Origin: Xanthobacteraceae bacterium
GTDB taxonomy: Bacteria > Pseudomonadota > Alphaproteobacteria > Rhizobiales > Xanthobacteraceae
Length of the DNA stretch: 6,399 bases
Assembly: GCA_030039655.1 (NCBI GenBank)
Contig: JASHVC010000598.1
Coordinates: forward strand, 1-6,399
Reading direction: 5' to 3'
The notes below the pieces were generated by a model. The model saw only the letters and a program-made list of their open reading frames with translations, did no database searches and was not told where the DNA came from. Shown piece by piece: positions 1 to 6,012 of this stretch. Numbering within the stretch: position 1 is the stretch's first letter; every line of letters begins with the position of its first letter. Made by a program: the position numbers and the translations under genes.

Positions 1-753
1 CTCCTGGTCATCTTGCTCATCGCGATAGCCGCCGCAGCGGCGACAATCGCTGCTCGGCATCTTTTGGACCTCGAGATCCGCCGGCAACACCACGAGGTCG
101 GCAACCCCGTTTATCTGCAAATTGGCGTCGTGTTTGCGGTCTTGCTCGCCTTCGTATTCAACGAAGTATGGGGTGAATACAACGTGGCGGCCCAGGCGAT
201 AAACGGTGAATGCGGCGCGCTGCACGGCACCGCCATCCTTGCGCACAATCTGCCAGACCAACAAGGGCAGAGCGTTGAACTCGCGATCCTGAACTACACG
301 CAAACGGTCATAAGCAAAGAATGGGCGGCACTGGGGCGCCGGGATTCAAGCCCAGAGGCCGTGACTGCGTTTGAGGCCGTGGTCGCAGCCGCAGCGCATG
401 TGAACATAACGCGGCCCGGCGATGTGGCAATTCAAAACCAGATGCTGGCGCTACTGGCGCAAGCGCACGCGTTCAGGGAAACCCGCGCCTACCAGGCCAA
501 CCGCGGCTTGCCAGTCGTCATCTGGCTAGTGCTCGCATTGTACGCGCTTATCCTGGTTGTGTTTGTGCTGTTCGCCGGAGTTGAGTCTATGACCGGACAT
601 TTGCTCTTCACCGTCTCTTTCGCGATCTCCGTGGCGCTTGTTCTGGTCCTCGTGCGCATGCTCGATTATCCGTTCGAGGGCGCACTCGCGCTAAGCAATA
701 CCGATTTCGTCAATACGCTCGAGCGCGTGACTGCGCTGACCAGCGGAACTTAG
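1..753 (+). CDS. DUF4239 (bestrophin-like) membrane protein, 5'-partial
   Basis: The frame is open from base 1 to a TAG at 751-753, and no convincing start or ribosome site is visible, so the true start is probably upstream. A TTG at 13 is possible but would cut into the first hydrophobic segment. Numbered from that TTG: a hydrophobic stretch at about 1-14, a second membrane segment at about 35-50 followed by EVWGEYNVAA, a soluble helical region at about 55-160, then two membrane segments at about 167-189 and 195-215. The closing DYPFEGALALSNTDF (218-232) matches the D-x-PF-x-G signature near the end of DUF4239 proteins, and the 2+2 membrane layout with a central helical domain fits that family. 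Family members are inner-membrane proteins of unproven function; the bestrophin-like label implies, without proof, an anion-channel role. It converges on the LTxxQ gene and shows no link to the transport genes. Confidence 0.8.
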   Translation, partial: LLVILLIAIAAAAATIAARHLLDLEIRRQHHEVGNPVYLQIGVVFAVLLAFVFNEVWGEYNVAAQAINGECGALHGTAILAHNLPDQQGQSVELAILNYTQTVISKEWAALGRRDSSPEAVTAFEAVVAAAAHVNITRPGDVAIQNQMLALLAQAHAFRETRAYQANRGLPVVIWLVLALYALILVVFVLFAGVESMTGHLLFTVSFAISVALVLVLVRMLDYPFEGALALSNTDFVNTLERVTALTSGT

Positions 754-798
754 ATCCGGGGTAATCCATATCCGGCCGACGCCTGCGTTCCTTAGGAC

Positions 799-888
799 AT
801 GAAGCTAAAGAACATCTTTCCGCCGTCAATCGATGTCAGCACCGATCTGAGCGCAAAATTGCGGGGAAAGAAGGCGAGTGGCGAATAG
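799..888 (+). CDS. Doubtful 29-residue small ORF ending in the GCGAATAG repeat
   Basis: An ATG at 799 opens a short reading frame beginning MKLKNIFPPSIDVSTDLSAK and ending KKASGE, with its TAG at 886-888. AGGA at 794-797 is only 1 nt from the ATG, too close for a normal ribosome site. The last residues and the stop come from the intergenic repeat, not from conserved coding sequence. No signal peptide, membrane segment or known motif is visible. It sits in the convergent gap between the DUF4239 and LTxxQ genes. It may be a remnant of a longer gene or chance; it is listed because it is the only plausible coding content in this gap. Confidence 0.15.
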   Translation: MKLKNIFPPSIDVSTDLSAKLRGKKASGE

Positions 889-935
889 CGAATAGCTACC
901 AAGCCCTACGCTACTCGCCATTTCGCTATTCGCTG
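873..935. repeat. GCGAATAG-type intergenic inverted repeat
   Basis: Two arms face each other: GGCGAGT-GGCGAATAGCGAATAG at 873-895, and on the other strand AGCGAATAGCGAAATGGCGAGTAG (911-934). GCGAATAGCGAA (881-892) is perfectly complementary to TTCGCTATTCGC (922-933), a 12-bp stem, and GGCGAGT (873-879) can instead pair with ACTCGCC (913-919), so two competing folds exist. I recall similar GCGAATAG/GCGAGTGG units scattered between genes in Hyphomicrobiales; this is memory, not a search. The repeat supplies the stop codon of the LTxxQ gene (926-928) and that of the small ORF at 799-888. Read on the minus strand, the stem is followed by CTTCTTTCCCC, so it might also act as a weak terminator for the LTxxQ gene. 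Confidence 0.7.
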
Positions 936-2314
936 TTCTGCGCGAACAATTGCCGGCCGATCGTATTGAAGCGCGCCTTCTGGTCGTCGCTCAGCGAACC
1001 GTAGAAGTCATCGAGCGCCGGGCGAATCGTCTGCACGGCCTGCAGCATGGCCTGCAGGCGCTTGCCCTCGGTAGCGAGGCGGCCGGGAGGAGTGGCCGGA
1101 AGCTCGGTCGGGCATGCGGCTTTGATCAGATCAACGGCATTGCCGCTCGCCGACTGTAGCGCGTCAAGCTTGGCACGCTGCGCTTCAGTCGGATGGACAA
1201 CTTGATCGATCCGGTCGGTCGGAAACGCCATGGCGTTCTCGCCACATTGGCCTTGCGGGTTCTGCGCCTGCTGCACGCGGCGAGGCGGCGGACCTGAAGC
1301 GGCGCCCACATCGTTGAAGCGCGCCTTCTGCTCGTCGCTCAGCGCGTCATAGAACTTCGCCAACGGCGGCTGAACGATATTCACCGCCTCTGCCATGCCC
1401 TCCAGACGATGCTGCATATCGGCGAGGCGATCGGTCGGCGTGAACGAGACTCGGGTCGGGCAGTGTGACTTGATCACGTCGCTCGCCTTGACGACGGCGT
1501 TGCCAAGATCGTCGAGCAGTCTGCCTTGATCCGGATTCGGTTGCACCGCGGCCTGGATTTGGTCGATCGGCCATCCGGTCACCTCGGCCGCCTCGTCCGT
1601 GCAGCTTTGCGCCACGTTCTGCGTCAGCGCCGTCATGCGCTCCGACGCATTCGGGCCCCGCACATATTCGTCGTAGTTGTAGGGCGAGAAGATGCCCGCG
1701 TAGATGTCATCGTAGCCGTAATACCAGAACGGGTCGTAATAGCCGTAGTCGTACGGCCACAGCGCGTAATAGAAGAAATCGCCGTAGGCATAAGGCCAGA
1801 ACAACGGACCGATCCAGCCCAGATGATGGTGCGGATGCCAGCCTACGCCGACAAACGGACGAAACGCGGGGTCGCCCGCAAAATTCCGATGAGTGCGGAA
1901 ATTCCGCGGATCGGTAGTGCCAGTAACGCTGCTCGCAGGGGTATGCAGTGCGGCATTGGTGTGCACGTTGGGGGTTACGTGCTGAGCGGCGTTGACTCCG
2001 CTAGGGGCGTGTACGATCGATGGCGCCGCGTGGACCGTTCCCACATGCGAGTTGACTCGGCCGCGAAATGCCGCTCTGCCGGCAAAATGCGGCACGCCAG
2101 CGGGTCGGCTAACGGTACGTGGTGCGAAATGAGGGACGCCAGCGGGCCGAGCGGTAAAATGCGCAACGCCGCCGGCGGGATGTCCTCCAACGGCCGGATG
2201 TCCGCCTGCCGGTTTTGGTGGCGCAGCCATTGCGGCACCGGCCGCCAAGCTAAGCAACAAAGCCGCGGTGCTAACCGCCGTCGTAATCTTCAACGTGCTC
2301 TTCAACGCGCGCAT
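926..2314 (-). CDS. Secreted tandem LTxxQ-motif (Spy/CpxP-like) protein
   Basis: A 462-residue protein. Residues 1-30 form a signal peptide (basic MRALK, hydrophobic core, cleavage after AMA), so it is exported to the periplasm or envelope. Residues 31-125 are Ala/Pro/Gly/His-rich with PAGVPHF repeated at 57-63 and 71-77. Residues 150-217 are aromatic-rich and include HPHHH at 160-164. Two homologous helical domains follow, at about 226-337 and 356-453, each with a Cys pair (C238/C285; C357/C401), a CPT-x(6)-P-x-(D/G)RL motif and the hallmark LS-D-(E/D)-QKARFN (325-334; 441-450). LTxxQ proteins include Spy and CpxP (periplasmic chaperone and stress sensor) and metal-responsive ZraP and CnrX; which role applies here is not known. 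The start at 2314 is chosen because GAGAGGA lies 8 nt upstream and the signal peptide begins there; the frame extends 73 codons further to a GTG at 2533 with no such support. The C-terminal S-E-stop comes from the adjacent repeat. Confidence 0.85.
   Translation of the reverse strand: MRALKSTLKITTAVSTAALLLSLAAGAAMAAPPKPAGGHPAVGGHPAGGVAHFTARPAGVPHFAPRTVSRPAGVPHFAGRAAFRGRVNSHVGTVHAAPSIVHAPSGVNAAQHVTPNVHTNAALHTPASSVTGTTDPRNFRTHRNFAGDPAFRPFVGVGWHPHHHLGWIGPLFWPYAYGDFFYYALWPYDYGYYDPFWYYGYDDIYAGIFSPYNYDEYVRGPNASERMTALTQNVAQSCTDEAAEVTGWPIDQIQAAVQPNPDQGRLLDDLGNAVVKASDVIKSHCPTRVSFTPTDRLADMQHRLEGMAEAVNIVQPPLAKFYDALSDEQKARFNDVGAASGPPPRRVQQAQNPQGQCGENAMAFPTDRIDQVVHPTEAQRAKLDALQSASGNAVDLIKAACPTELPATPPGRLATEGKRLQAMLQAVQTIRPALDDFYGSLSDDQKARFNTIGRQLFAQNSE
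967..1344. repeat. Internal direct duplication in the LTxxQ gene
   Basis: Bases 967-996 and 1315-1344 match at 29 of 30 positions; both encode the QKARFN-containing helix end of the two LTxxQ domains. The surrounding roughly 350-bp units are alignable at protein level but clearly diverged in DNA, so this is an old domain duplication with one strongly conserved segment, not a recent copy. Confidence 0.75.
2084..2176. repeat. Three diverged 21-nt coding repeats (PAGVPHF units)
   Basis: Three related 21-nt units sit at 2084-2104, 2126-2146 and 2156-2176, sharing the core AATG-x(4-5)-ACGCC-x-x-CGG. On the minus strand they encode PAGVPHF, PAGVPHF and the related AGGVAHF in the low-complexity N-terminal part of the mature LTxxQ protein. 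Spacing is 42 and then 30 bp, both multiples of three, so gain or loss of units would keep the frame. Confidence 0.6.
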
Positions 2315-2322
2315 AATTCTAT

Positions 2323-2329
2323 TCCTCTC
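2323..2329 (-). promoter_or_regulatory. Ribosome binding site deciding the LTxxQ start
   Basis: On the minus strand this reads GAGAGGA and lies 8 nt before the ATG at 2314-2312. The upstream alternative start (GTG at 2533) has no comparable site. It fixes the start directly in front of the signal peptide. Confidence 0.7.
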
Positions 2330-2420
2330 GTAAAGCCTCTCCTCAAATCTAGGTCTGCAATCCCGTCCGCCACTATGGCCAACGCCATTTTGTCTCACCA
2401 GTTCCCGCAAACGTGAGCGG

Positions 2421-2436
2421 CACACGCGAACGTGTG
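2421..2436. promoter_or_regulatory. Candidate operator: CACACG-CGAA-CGTGTG dyad
   Basis: A perfect 6-bp inverted repeat with a 4-nt centre lies in the 221-bp divergent gap between the LTxxQ gene and the leaderless binding-fold protein, about 107 bp upstream of the former and 99 bp upstream of the latter. The position suits a regulator of either gene or both. No clear -35/-10 pair could be assigned in either direction, and a dyad of this size can arise by chance in GC-rich DNA. Confidence 0.25.
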
Positions 2437-2525
2437 ATGCTGCGCCGCACACAGTTATGACCGCTCGTTCATATTCAACGCTCGTCCGATCTACCGCGCC
2501 TTGGTATGTGTCGAACGCGCTGATT

Positions 2526-2530
2526 GAGGA
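2526..2530 (+). promoter_or_regulatory. Ribosome binding site deciding the start at 2536
   Basis: GAGGA is placed 5 nt before the ATG at 2536. The in-frame TTG at 2524 overlaps this site and lacks one of its own, so translation from 2536 is preferred. Confidence 0.65.
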
Positions 2531-2535
2531 CACGA

Positions 2536-3414
2536 ATGAGACTGCGACTCGCCCACTACCGAAACCGCTTTTCCATGTTTCGGATCTACTACGCGTTGCG
2601 CGCGGGATTGATAAAGGAGCACGGCATTGAACTGGAGGTCATTGAGGTACCGGACCCGCCCAGCCGAGAACAGGAAGAGCTTCTCATCCGCGGCGAGGTC
2701 GATCTCGCCAACTTGTATCTGCCGAATTTCTTGGAGCGCCGCTTAGGCGGAGCGCCGATTGTCGGTCTCTGCACCGAATGGAAGTCGACCGGCAAGGGCA
2801 ACGGCCTGTTCGTGCGGCGCGGCGAGGTGGGTCATCCTCGTGAGCTCGCGGGCCGCAAGATCGCAACGCACCAAGGGCGCCACGCCATTCACCAATATCT
2901 GCTCAAGAACGCCTACGGGGTGGACGTGTCCGGATTGCAATGGAGCGCCAGCCCGCAGGAGACCCTGCTCGGTGTGCTTCGGCGCGTCCATGCCGACGCG
3001 GTCGTCCTGCTCGACCAGTTCTTCTTTCATGGCGAGCAGGCTAGCGACGCCGCGTGTCTCTACACCGACGGCGATGCTTGGAAGGTCCTCACTGGCTTTG
3101 ACGAGATGATCAAGCATATGGTCGCGGCAAACGAAGCGTTGCTGCAAAAGAATCCGGGCCTGCGCGCACCGCTGCTCGATGCGTTTCGCAGCTCCTTTGC
3201 TTACAGCGAGCGGAACATGGAAGAGGTCGCTGACGTGTTCATCAAATCCTATGGCGGTGACCGCGAGACCTTGCTGGTGTCGGCGCGCTATCCGCGCATG
3301 GAATTTACGTTCACGGAGAACGAGCGGCGGTTGGCGCAGCGGCAGATGGACATGTTTGTTGAAGTCGGACGGCTCCCGCGCAGCGTACCGGTCGAAAGCT
3401 TCTTTGCGACGTGA
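2536..3414 (+). CDS. NMT1/SsuA-like type 2 binding-fold protein without signal peptide
   Basis: A 292-residue protein resembling the substrate-binding proteins of nitrate/sulfonate/taurine-type ABC transporters. It opens directly with the first strand (RLRLAHYRN, 2-10) and helix (MFRIYYALRAGLIKEHGIEL, 14-33). It continues through the family pattern ELLIRGEVDLANLYLPNF (48-65), LAGRKIATHQGRHAIHQYLL (104-123), YGVD-x(4)-W (127-136) and the second-lobe segment VHADAVVLLDQFFF (151-164). No signal peptide or lipobox precedes the first strand from either possible start, so as read it is cytoplasmic. That is unusual for a receptor. It could instead be an enzyme or sensor built on the same fold; 4,5-dihydroxyphthalate decarboxylase-type proteins also lack a leader. 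The Cys-rich motif of Thi5 pyrimidine synthases is absent. It converges on the Bug receptor with an 18-bp gap, and no permease or ATPase gene is nearby. Confidence 0.72.
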   Translation: MRLRLAHYRNRFSMFRIYYALRAGLIKEHGIELEVIEVPDPPSREQEELLIRGEVDLANLYLPNFLERRLGGAPIVGLCTEWKSTGKGNGLFVRRGEVGHPRELAGRKIATHQGRHAIHQYLLKNAYGVDVSGLQWSASPQETLLGVLRRVHADAVVLLDQFFFHGEQASDAACLYTDGDAWKVLTGFDEMIKHMVAANEALLQKNPGLRAPLLDAFRSSFAYSERNMEEVADVFIKSYGGDRETLLVSARYPRMEFTFTENERRLAQRQMDMFVEVGRLPRSVPVESFFAT

Positions 3415-3432
3415 GCACTCACCCGGCGCCGC

Positions 3433-4494
3433 TCAGCCGCCCTTGCCCGCGCTCATCAAATTGCGAACGTAGTCGAGGGTGGCGGGCGAAGCGGCCGAAA
3501 GCCTGTCGATGGCGCGATACATGTCGGCCGCGCTCACTGGACTGACCGCAATCTTCACTGCCGCCGCGTCAGCTAGATAATCCGGGTCGTGCGCGGTTGC
3601 CGCAAAGGCAGTCTGCAGCGCCACGGCTCGCTCCTGCGGAAGGCCGGGCGGCGCAACGAAGGGCCACGCCATGCTTAGCAGCGGTTCCTCGGTAAACTCG
3701 ATCAAGTCGCGCGCCGCTTTGTCGGGTGCCAGTTCGCGCGCAGTCGGCACATCGGGAAATTCCGGATCGCGCTTGGCCCGACCATACATGACAAGAATGC
3801 GATAATCGCCGTCGGGCGTGAGCCATTGCGGATGGGTTGCGCGGACCGACGAAAGCTCGCACATGCGTCCGCTCAACTCAGCATTCTCCATGGCCAGGAA
3901 GATCGCGGCCGAGTCGCGATAACCGAGAATCTGCTTCATGTGCAGGCCGAGCGCATCGCGCAGAATTTTCGGCACGTCGGCGCTGCTGGCGCCTTCCGCC
4001 GTTCCACCGAGCACAAGAACCGGTCCGTCTGGACGGCGCGCGTCCTCGATGGATTTGACCGGCGCGTCCTTGCGCACGATCAGTACATAAGCATCATCGG
4101 AAAAGTCCGATGCCGAGCCGATCCACGTAAACTTACGCGGGTCGAAGCGTACGTTCGGATTGTGGCCGAGCAGGCCGAGCAACGGCATGTTGCGGGCGAT
4201 AAGGCCAAATTGCGTACCGTCGCGCGGCGCGACGTTGTAAATATAATTCGCCGCAACCAAAGAGCCGGCGCCCGGCATGTTTTGCACCACGATGGTCGGA
4301 CTGCCAGGAATGTGGTTGCCCAGATGCCGCGCCAGCACGCGGGCGGTTAAGTCATACCCGCCGCCCGGGCCGTAGCCGACGAACAGGGTGAGGACTTTGC
4401 CGCGGTAAAACGCTTCTACCGCGTCTGATCCGGCGTAGGCCGCAGCCTGCACGAGCAGCGCCAAACACAAGCCGGCAAGGAAGGTTCGTAGCAT
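3433..4494 (-). CDS. Bug/TctC-family tripartite tricarboxylate-type receptor
   Basis: A 353-residue protein with a signal peptide at 1-21 (MLRTF, hydrophobic core, cleavage after AYA), hence periplasmic. The Bug-family pattern is clear: VGYGPGGGYDLTARVLARHL (39-58), IPGSPTIVVQNMPGAGSLVA (62-81), NYIYNVAPRDGTQFGL (83-98), the central KFTWIGSASD (121-130), the second-lobe VLVLGGTAEGASSADVP (159-175), and FPDVPTARE (246-254). Bug proteins bind small carboxylates or similar ligands and may serve a TctAB-type carrier; neither TctA nor TctB is in the window, as is common for orphan Bug genes. The length is slightly above the usual 320-330 residues. The start has AAGGA 5 nt upstream (4500-4504). It is divergent from the flavin monooxygenase across a 160-bp gap, which could allow shared control. 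The ligand is unknown. Confidence 0.88.
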   Translation of the reverse strand: MLRTFLAGLCLALLVQAAAYAGSDAVEAFYRGKVLTLFVGYGPGGGYDLTARVLARHLGNHIPGSPTIVVQNMPGAGSLVAANYIYNVAPRDGTQFGLIARNMPLLGLLGHNPNVRFDPRKFTWIGSASDFSDDAYVLIVRKDAPVKSIEDARRPDGPVLVLGGTAEGASSADVPKILRDALGLHMKQILGYRDSAAIFLAMENAELSGRMCELSSVRATHPQWLTPDGDYRILVMYGRAKRDPEFPDVPTARELAPDKAARDLIEFTEEPLLSMAWPFVAPPGLPQERAVALQTAFAATAHDPDYLADAAAVKIAVSPVSAADMYRAIDRLSAASPATLDYVRNLMSAGKGG

Positions 4495-4603
4495 TCGATT
4501 CCTTGAGCAGGACGCAAAGCGATCGCGTTCGACTGCATCGAAATTGGCTCACAGATGGCACGTCGAGACAAGGCCAAGAAGATTGCAGAACAGCCGTCGA
4601 TTT

Positions 4604-4620
4604 TGCATGCTTTTGATGCA
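4604..4620. promoter_or_regulatory. Candidate operator: TGCAT-N7-ATGCA dyad
   Basis: TGCAT and ATGCA face each other 7 nt apart, 34 bp before the chosen monooxygenase start and inside the 160-bp divergent region shared with the Bug receptor gene. Its outer part, GATGCAG (4615-4621), is repeated in inverse as CTGCATC at 4533-4539, closer to the receptor start. Small dyads of this kind occur in operators of LysR or GntR regulators, but no regulator gene is visible here and the family cannot be assigned. Confidence 0.25.
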
Positions 4621-4654
4621 GCGATTACACAAAAAGAGCCGAGAGCCGTCCGCT

Positions 4655-5983
4655 ATGTCGAAATCGAACCTCATTCATCTTGCCGCCGACCTGTCGCACT
4701 ACCACACCGATTATTTATGGAAAATGCCGGGATCGTGGGAAGGATACCCGTACTACTCGAGCCCTGAATTCTACGAGGACATCGCCCGCACCGCCGCCCG
4801 CGGCGTCATGGACCTCTTGTTCTTCGGCGATTCAGGTGGCACGCCGGAAGATTACGGCGGCAATCATCACGCCGCCGTGCGCTACGGCACGAAGTGGCCG
4901 CGCCACGACATGATGCCGATGATCCCTTGCATGTCGCGGGTCGCGAGCGGCGTCGGCTTCGGCATCACCATGTCGACGACCTATCATCACCCGTTCCACA
5001 TCGCGCGCGTCTTCAATGGGCTCGACCATGTCACCAAGGGCCGCATCGCCTGGAACGCCGTGACTTCGCGTTCGAAGAACGAGGCGGCGAACTACGGTTA
5101 CAAGAAAATGATCGAGCACGACGTGCGCTATGAGCGCGCCCAGGAGCATCTGCAGGTCTGCTGCGCGCTCTGGGACAGCATCGAGCCCGACGCCATCGTG
5201 CTCGACCGTGAAAAAGGCATCTTCGGCGATCCCGCCAAAGTGCATTTGCTCAATTTCGAGGGTGAATATTACAATGTGCGCGGGCCGCTGCCCGCCCTGC
5301 CTTCGCCGCAGCGCCGGCCGGTGATCATCCAGGCCGGCCAGTCAGGGCCCGGCATGGACCTCGCCGCGCACTACGCCGACCTGCAATTTTCCACCCGGCG
5401 CACCACGACGAGCATGAAAGCGCATCGCACCGAGCTCGATGGACGGCTCGCCAAGTTCGGACGGCAGCCGCACGAGTGCGGCATTCTTTGGTCGGTGCGC
5501 ATTCAAGTTGCCGATTCCGAGGAACAGGCGCGGGCCATGGAGGAACACTATCTCGATTCGATCCCACCGGAAGCCGGGCTCATCGAGCTGTCATCCATGT
5601 ACGGGCTCGACTTCTCACAGTTCCGCCGCGACATGCGGCTTTCCGACGTCGCTGCCGAAGTAAAGGCGCAGAACGTACACTGGGGTAGCTTCGAGGAAAT
5701 TCTGAAAACCACTGATCCGAGCCTGACCGTCGAACAATTCGGCCGCCGCTTCATGACCGAACGCATCCTGGTCGCCGGAGGGACGCCCAAGGAGATCGTG
5801 GACAAGCTCGAACAATGGCACTTCGAAACCGGCGCCAATGGCGGCTTTATGCTGGCGCGTGGCTTTTCGGCGCCGGGCAACTTGCAGGAGTTCGTCGATC
5901 ACGTGGTGCCCGAGCTGCAGCGGCGCGGCCTCTCGAAGAAAAGATACGCTGGCGCGACGCTGCGGGAGAATCTGCTGCAGTGA
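4655..5983 (+). CDS. NtaA/SnaA/DszA-type FMN-dependent monooxygenase (LLM class)
   Basis: A 442-residue protein, the usual length of the family. Recognisable segments are the N-terminal strand with the MDLLFFGDSGG region (52-62); ITMSTTYHHPFHIARVFNGL (104-123) running into DHVTKGRIAWNAVTS (124-138), matching the family pattern of AR, a hydrophobic LDH segment, GR and WN-x-VTS; the flavin-phosphate-type RPVIIQAGQSGPGMDLAAHYAD (221-242); and GGFML (396-400) with the C-terminal F-x(4)-PELQRRG and YAGATLRE (413-438). Relatives use reduced FMN from a separate reductase to oxygenate nitrilotriacetate, EDTA, dibenzothiophene sulfone or alkanes; no reductase gene is in the window. The chosen ATG at 4655 begins directly before the conserved NLIHLAAD strand; earlier in-frame starts (4544, 4607, 4616) have no better ribosome site and would add unconserved residues. 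The ribosome site at 4655 is itself weak (GAGAG, 9 nt upstream). The substrate cannot be told from the sequence. Confidence 0.88.
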   Translation: MSKSNLIHLAADLSHYHTDYLWKMPGSWEGYPYYSSPEFYEDIARTAARGVMDLLFFGDSGGTPEDYGGNHHAAVRYGTKWPRHDMMPMIPCMSRVASGVGFGITMSTTYHHPFHIARVFNGLDHVTKGRIAWNAVTSRSKNEAANYGYKKMIEHDVRYERAQEHLQVCCALWDSIEPDAIVLDREKGIFGDPAKVHLLNFEGEYYNVRGPLPALPSPQRRPVIIQAGQSGPGMDLAAHYADLQFSTRRTTTSMKAHRTELDGRLAKFGRQPHECGILWSVRIQVADSEEQARAMEEHYLDSIPPEAGLIELSSMYGLDFSQFRRDMRLSDVAAEVKAQNVHWGSFEEILKTTDPSLTVEQFGRRFMTERILVAGGTPKEIVDKLEQWHFETGANGGFMLARGFSAPGNLQEFVDHVVPELQRRGLSKKRYAGATLRENLLQ

Positions 5984-6012
5984 GGCTCGGCCTGCGCTGG
6001 CGGAGCCTCACT
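5979..6012. terminator. Bidirectional hairpin across two convergent stop codons
   Basis: AGTGAGGCTC (5979-5988) is perfectly complementary to GAGCCTCACT (6003-6012). After one G-G mismatch, GCC (5990-5992) pairs with GGC (5999-6001), leaving a 6-nt loop. The left arm contains the TGA of the monooxygenase gene (5981-5983), and the right arm includes two of the three bases of the opposing receptor's stop (6011-6013). There is no T-run on either side, so intrinsic termination is not certain; the hairpin may instead mark transcript ends or protect them. Confidence 0.5.

Noticed and set aside
1526..2416. Long open frame of 296 codons on the plus strand opposite the LTxxQ gene
   Set aside because: It lies antisense to a clearly supported gene, is Arg-rich and low in recognisable motifs, and looks like a by-product of GC-rich codon use on the other strand.
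2315..2533. A 73-codon N-terminal extension of the LTxxQ protein from a GTG at 2533
   Set aside because: The signal peptide begins at the ATG at 2314, which has a good ribosome site; the extension would bury the leader and run through the divergent promoter region.
3411..3422. Short dyad GTGAG-CA-CTCAC at the end of the binding-fold gene as a terminator
   Set aside because: The arms are only 5 bp around a 2-nt centre, there is no T-run, and the flanking bases do not extend the stem.
4519..4526. GCGATCGC palindrome upstream of the receptor gene as a regulatory site
   Set aside because: An 8-bp palindrome of this composition is common in GC-rich DNA and does not extend beyond 8 bp.
4544..4654. 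N-terminal extension of the monooxygenase from the TTG at 4544
   Set aside because: The added 37 residues are basic and unlike the family, no ribosome site supports it, and it overlaps the probable promoter and operator region.
4832..5245. 137-codon minus-strand open frame inside the monooxygenase gene
   Set aside because: It is a shadow of a well-conserved coding region, with no ribosome site or recognisable domain.
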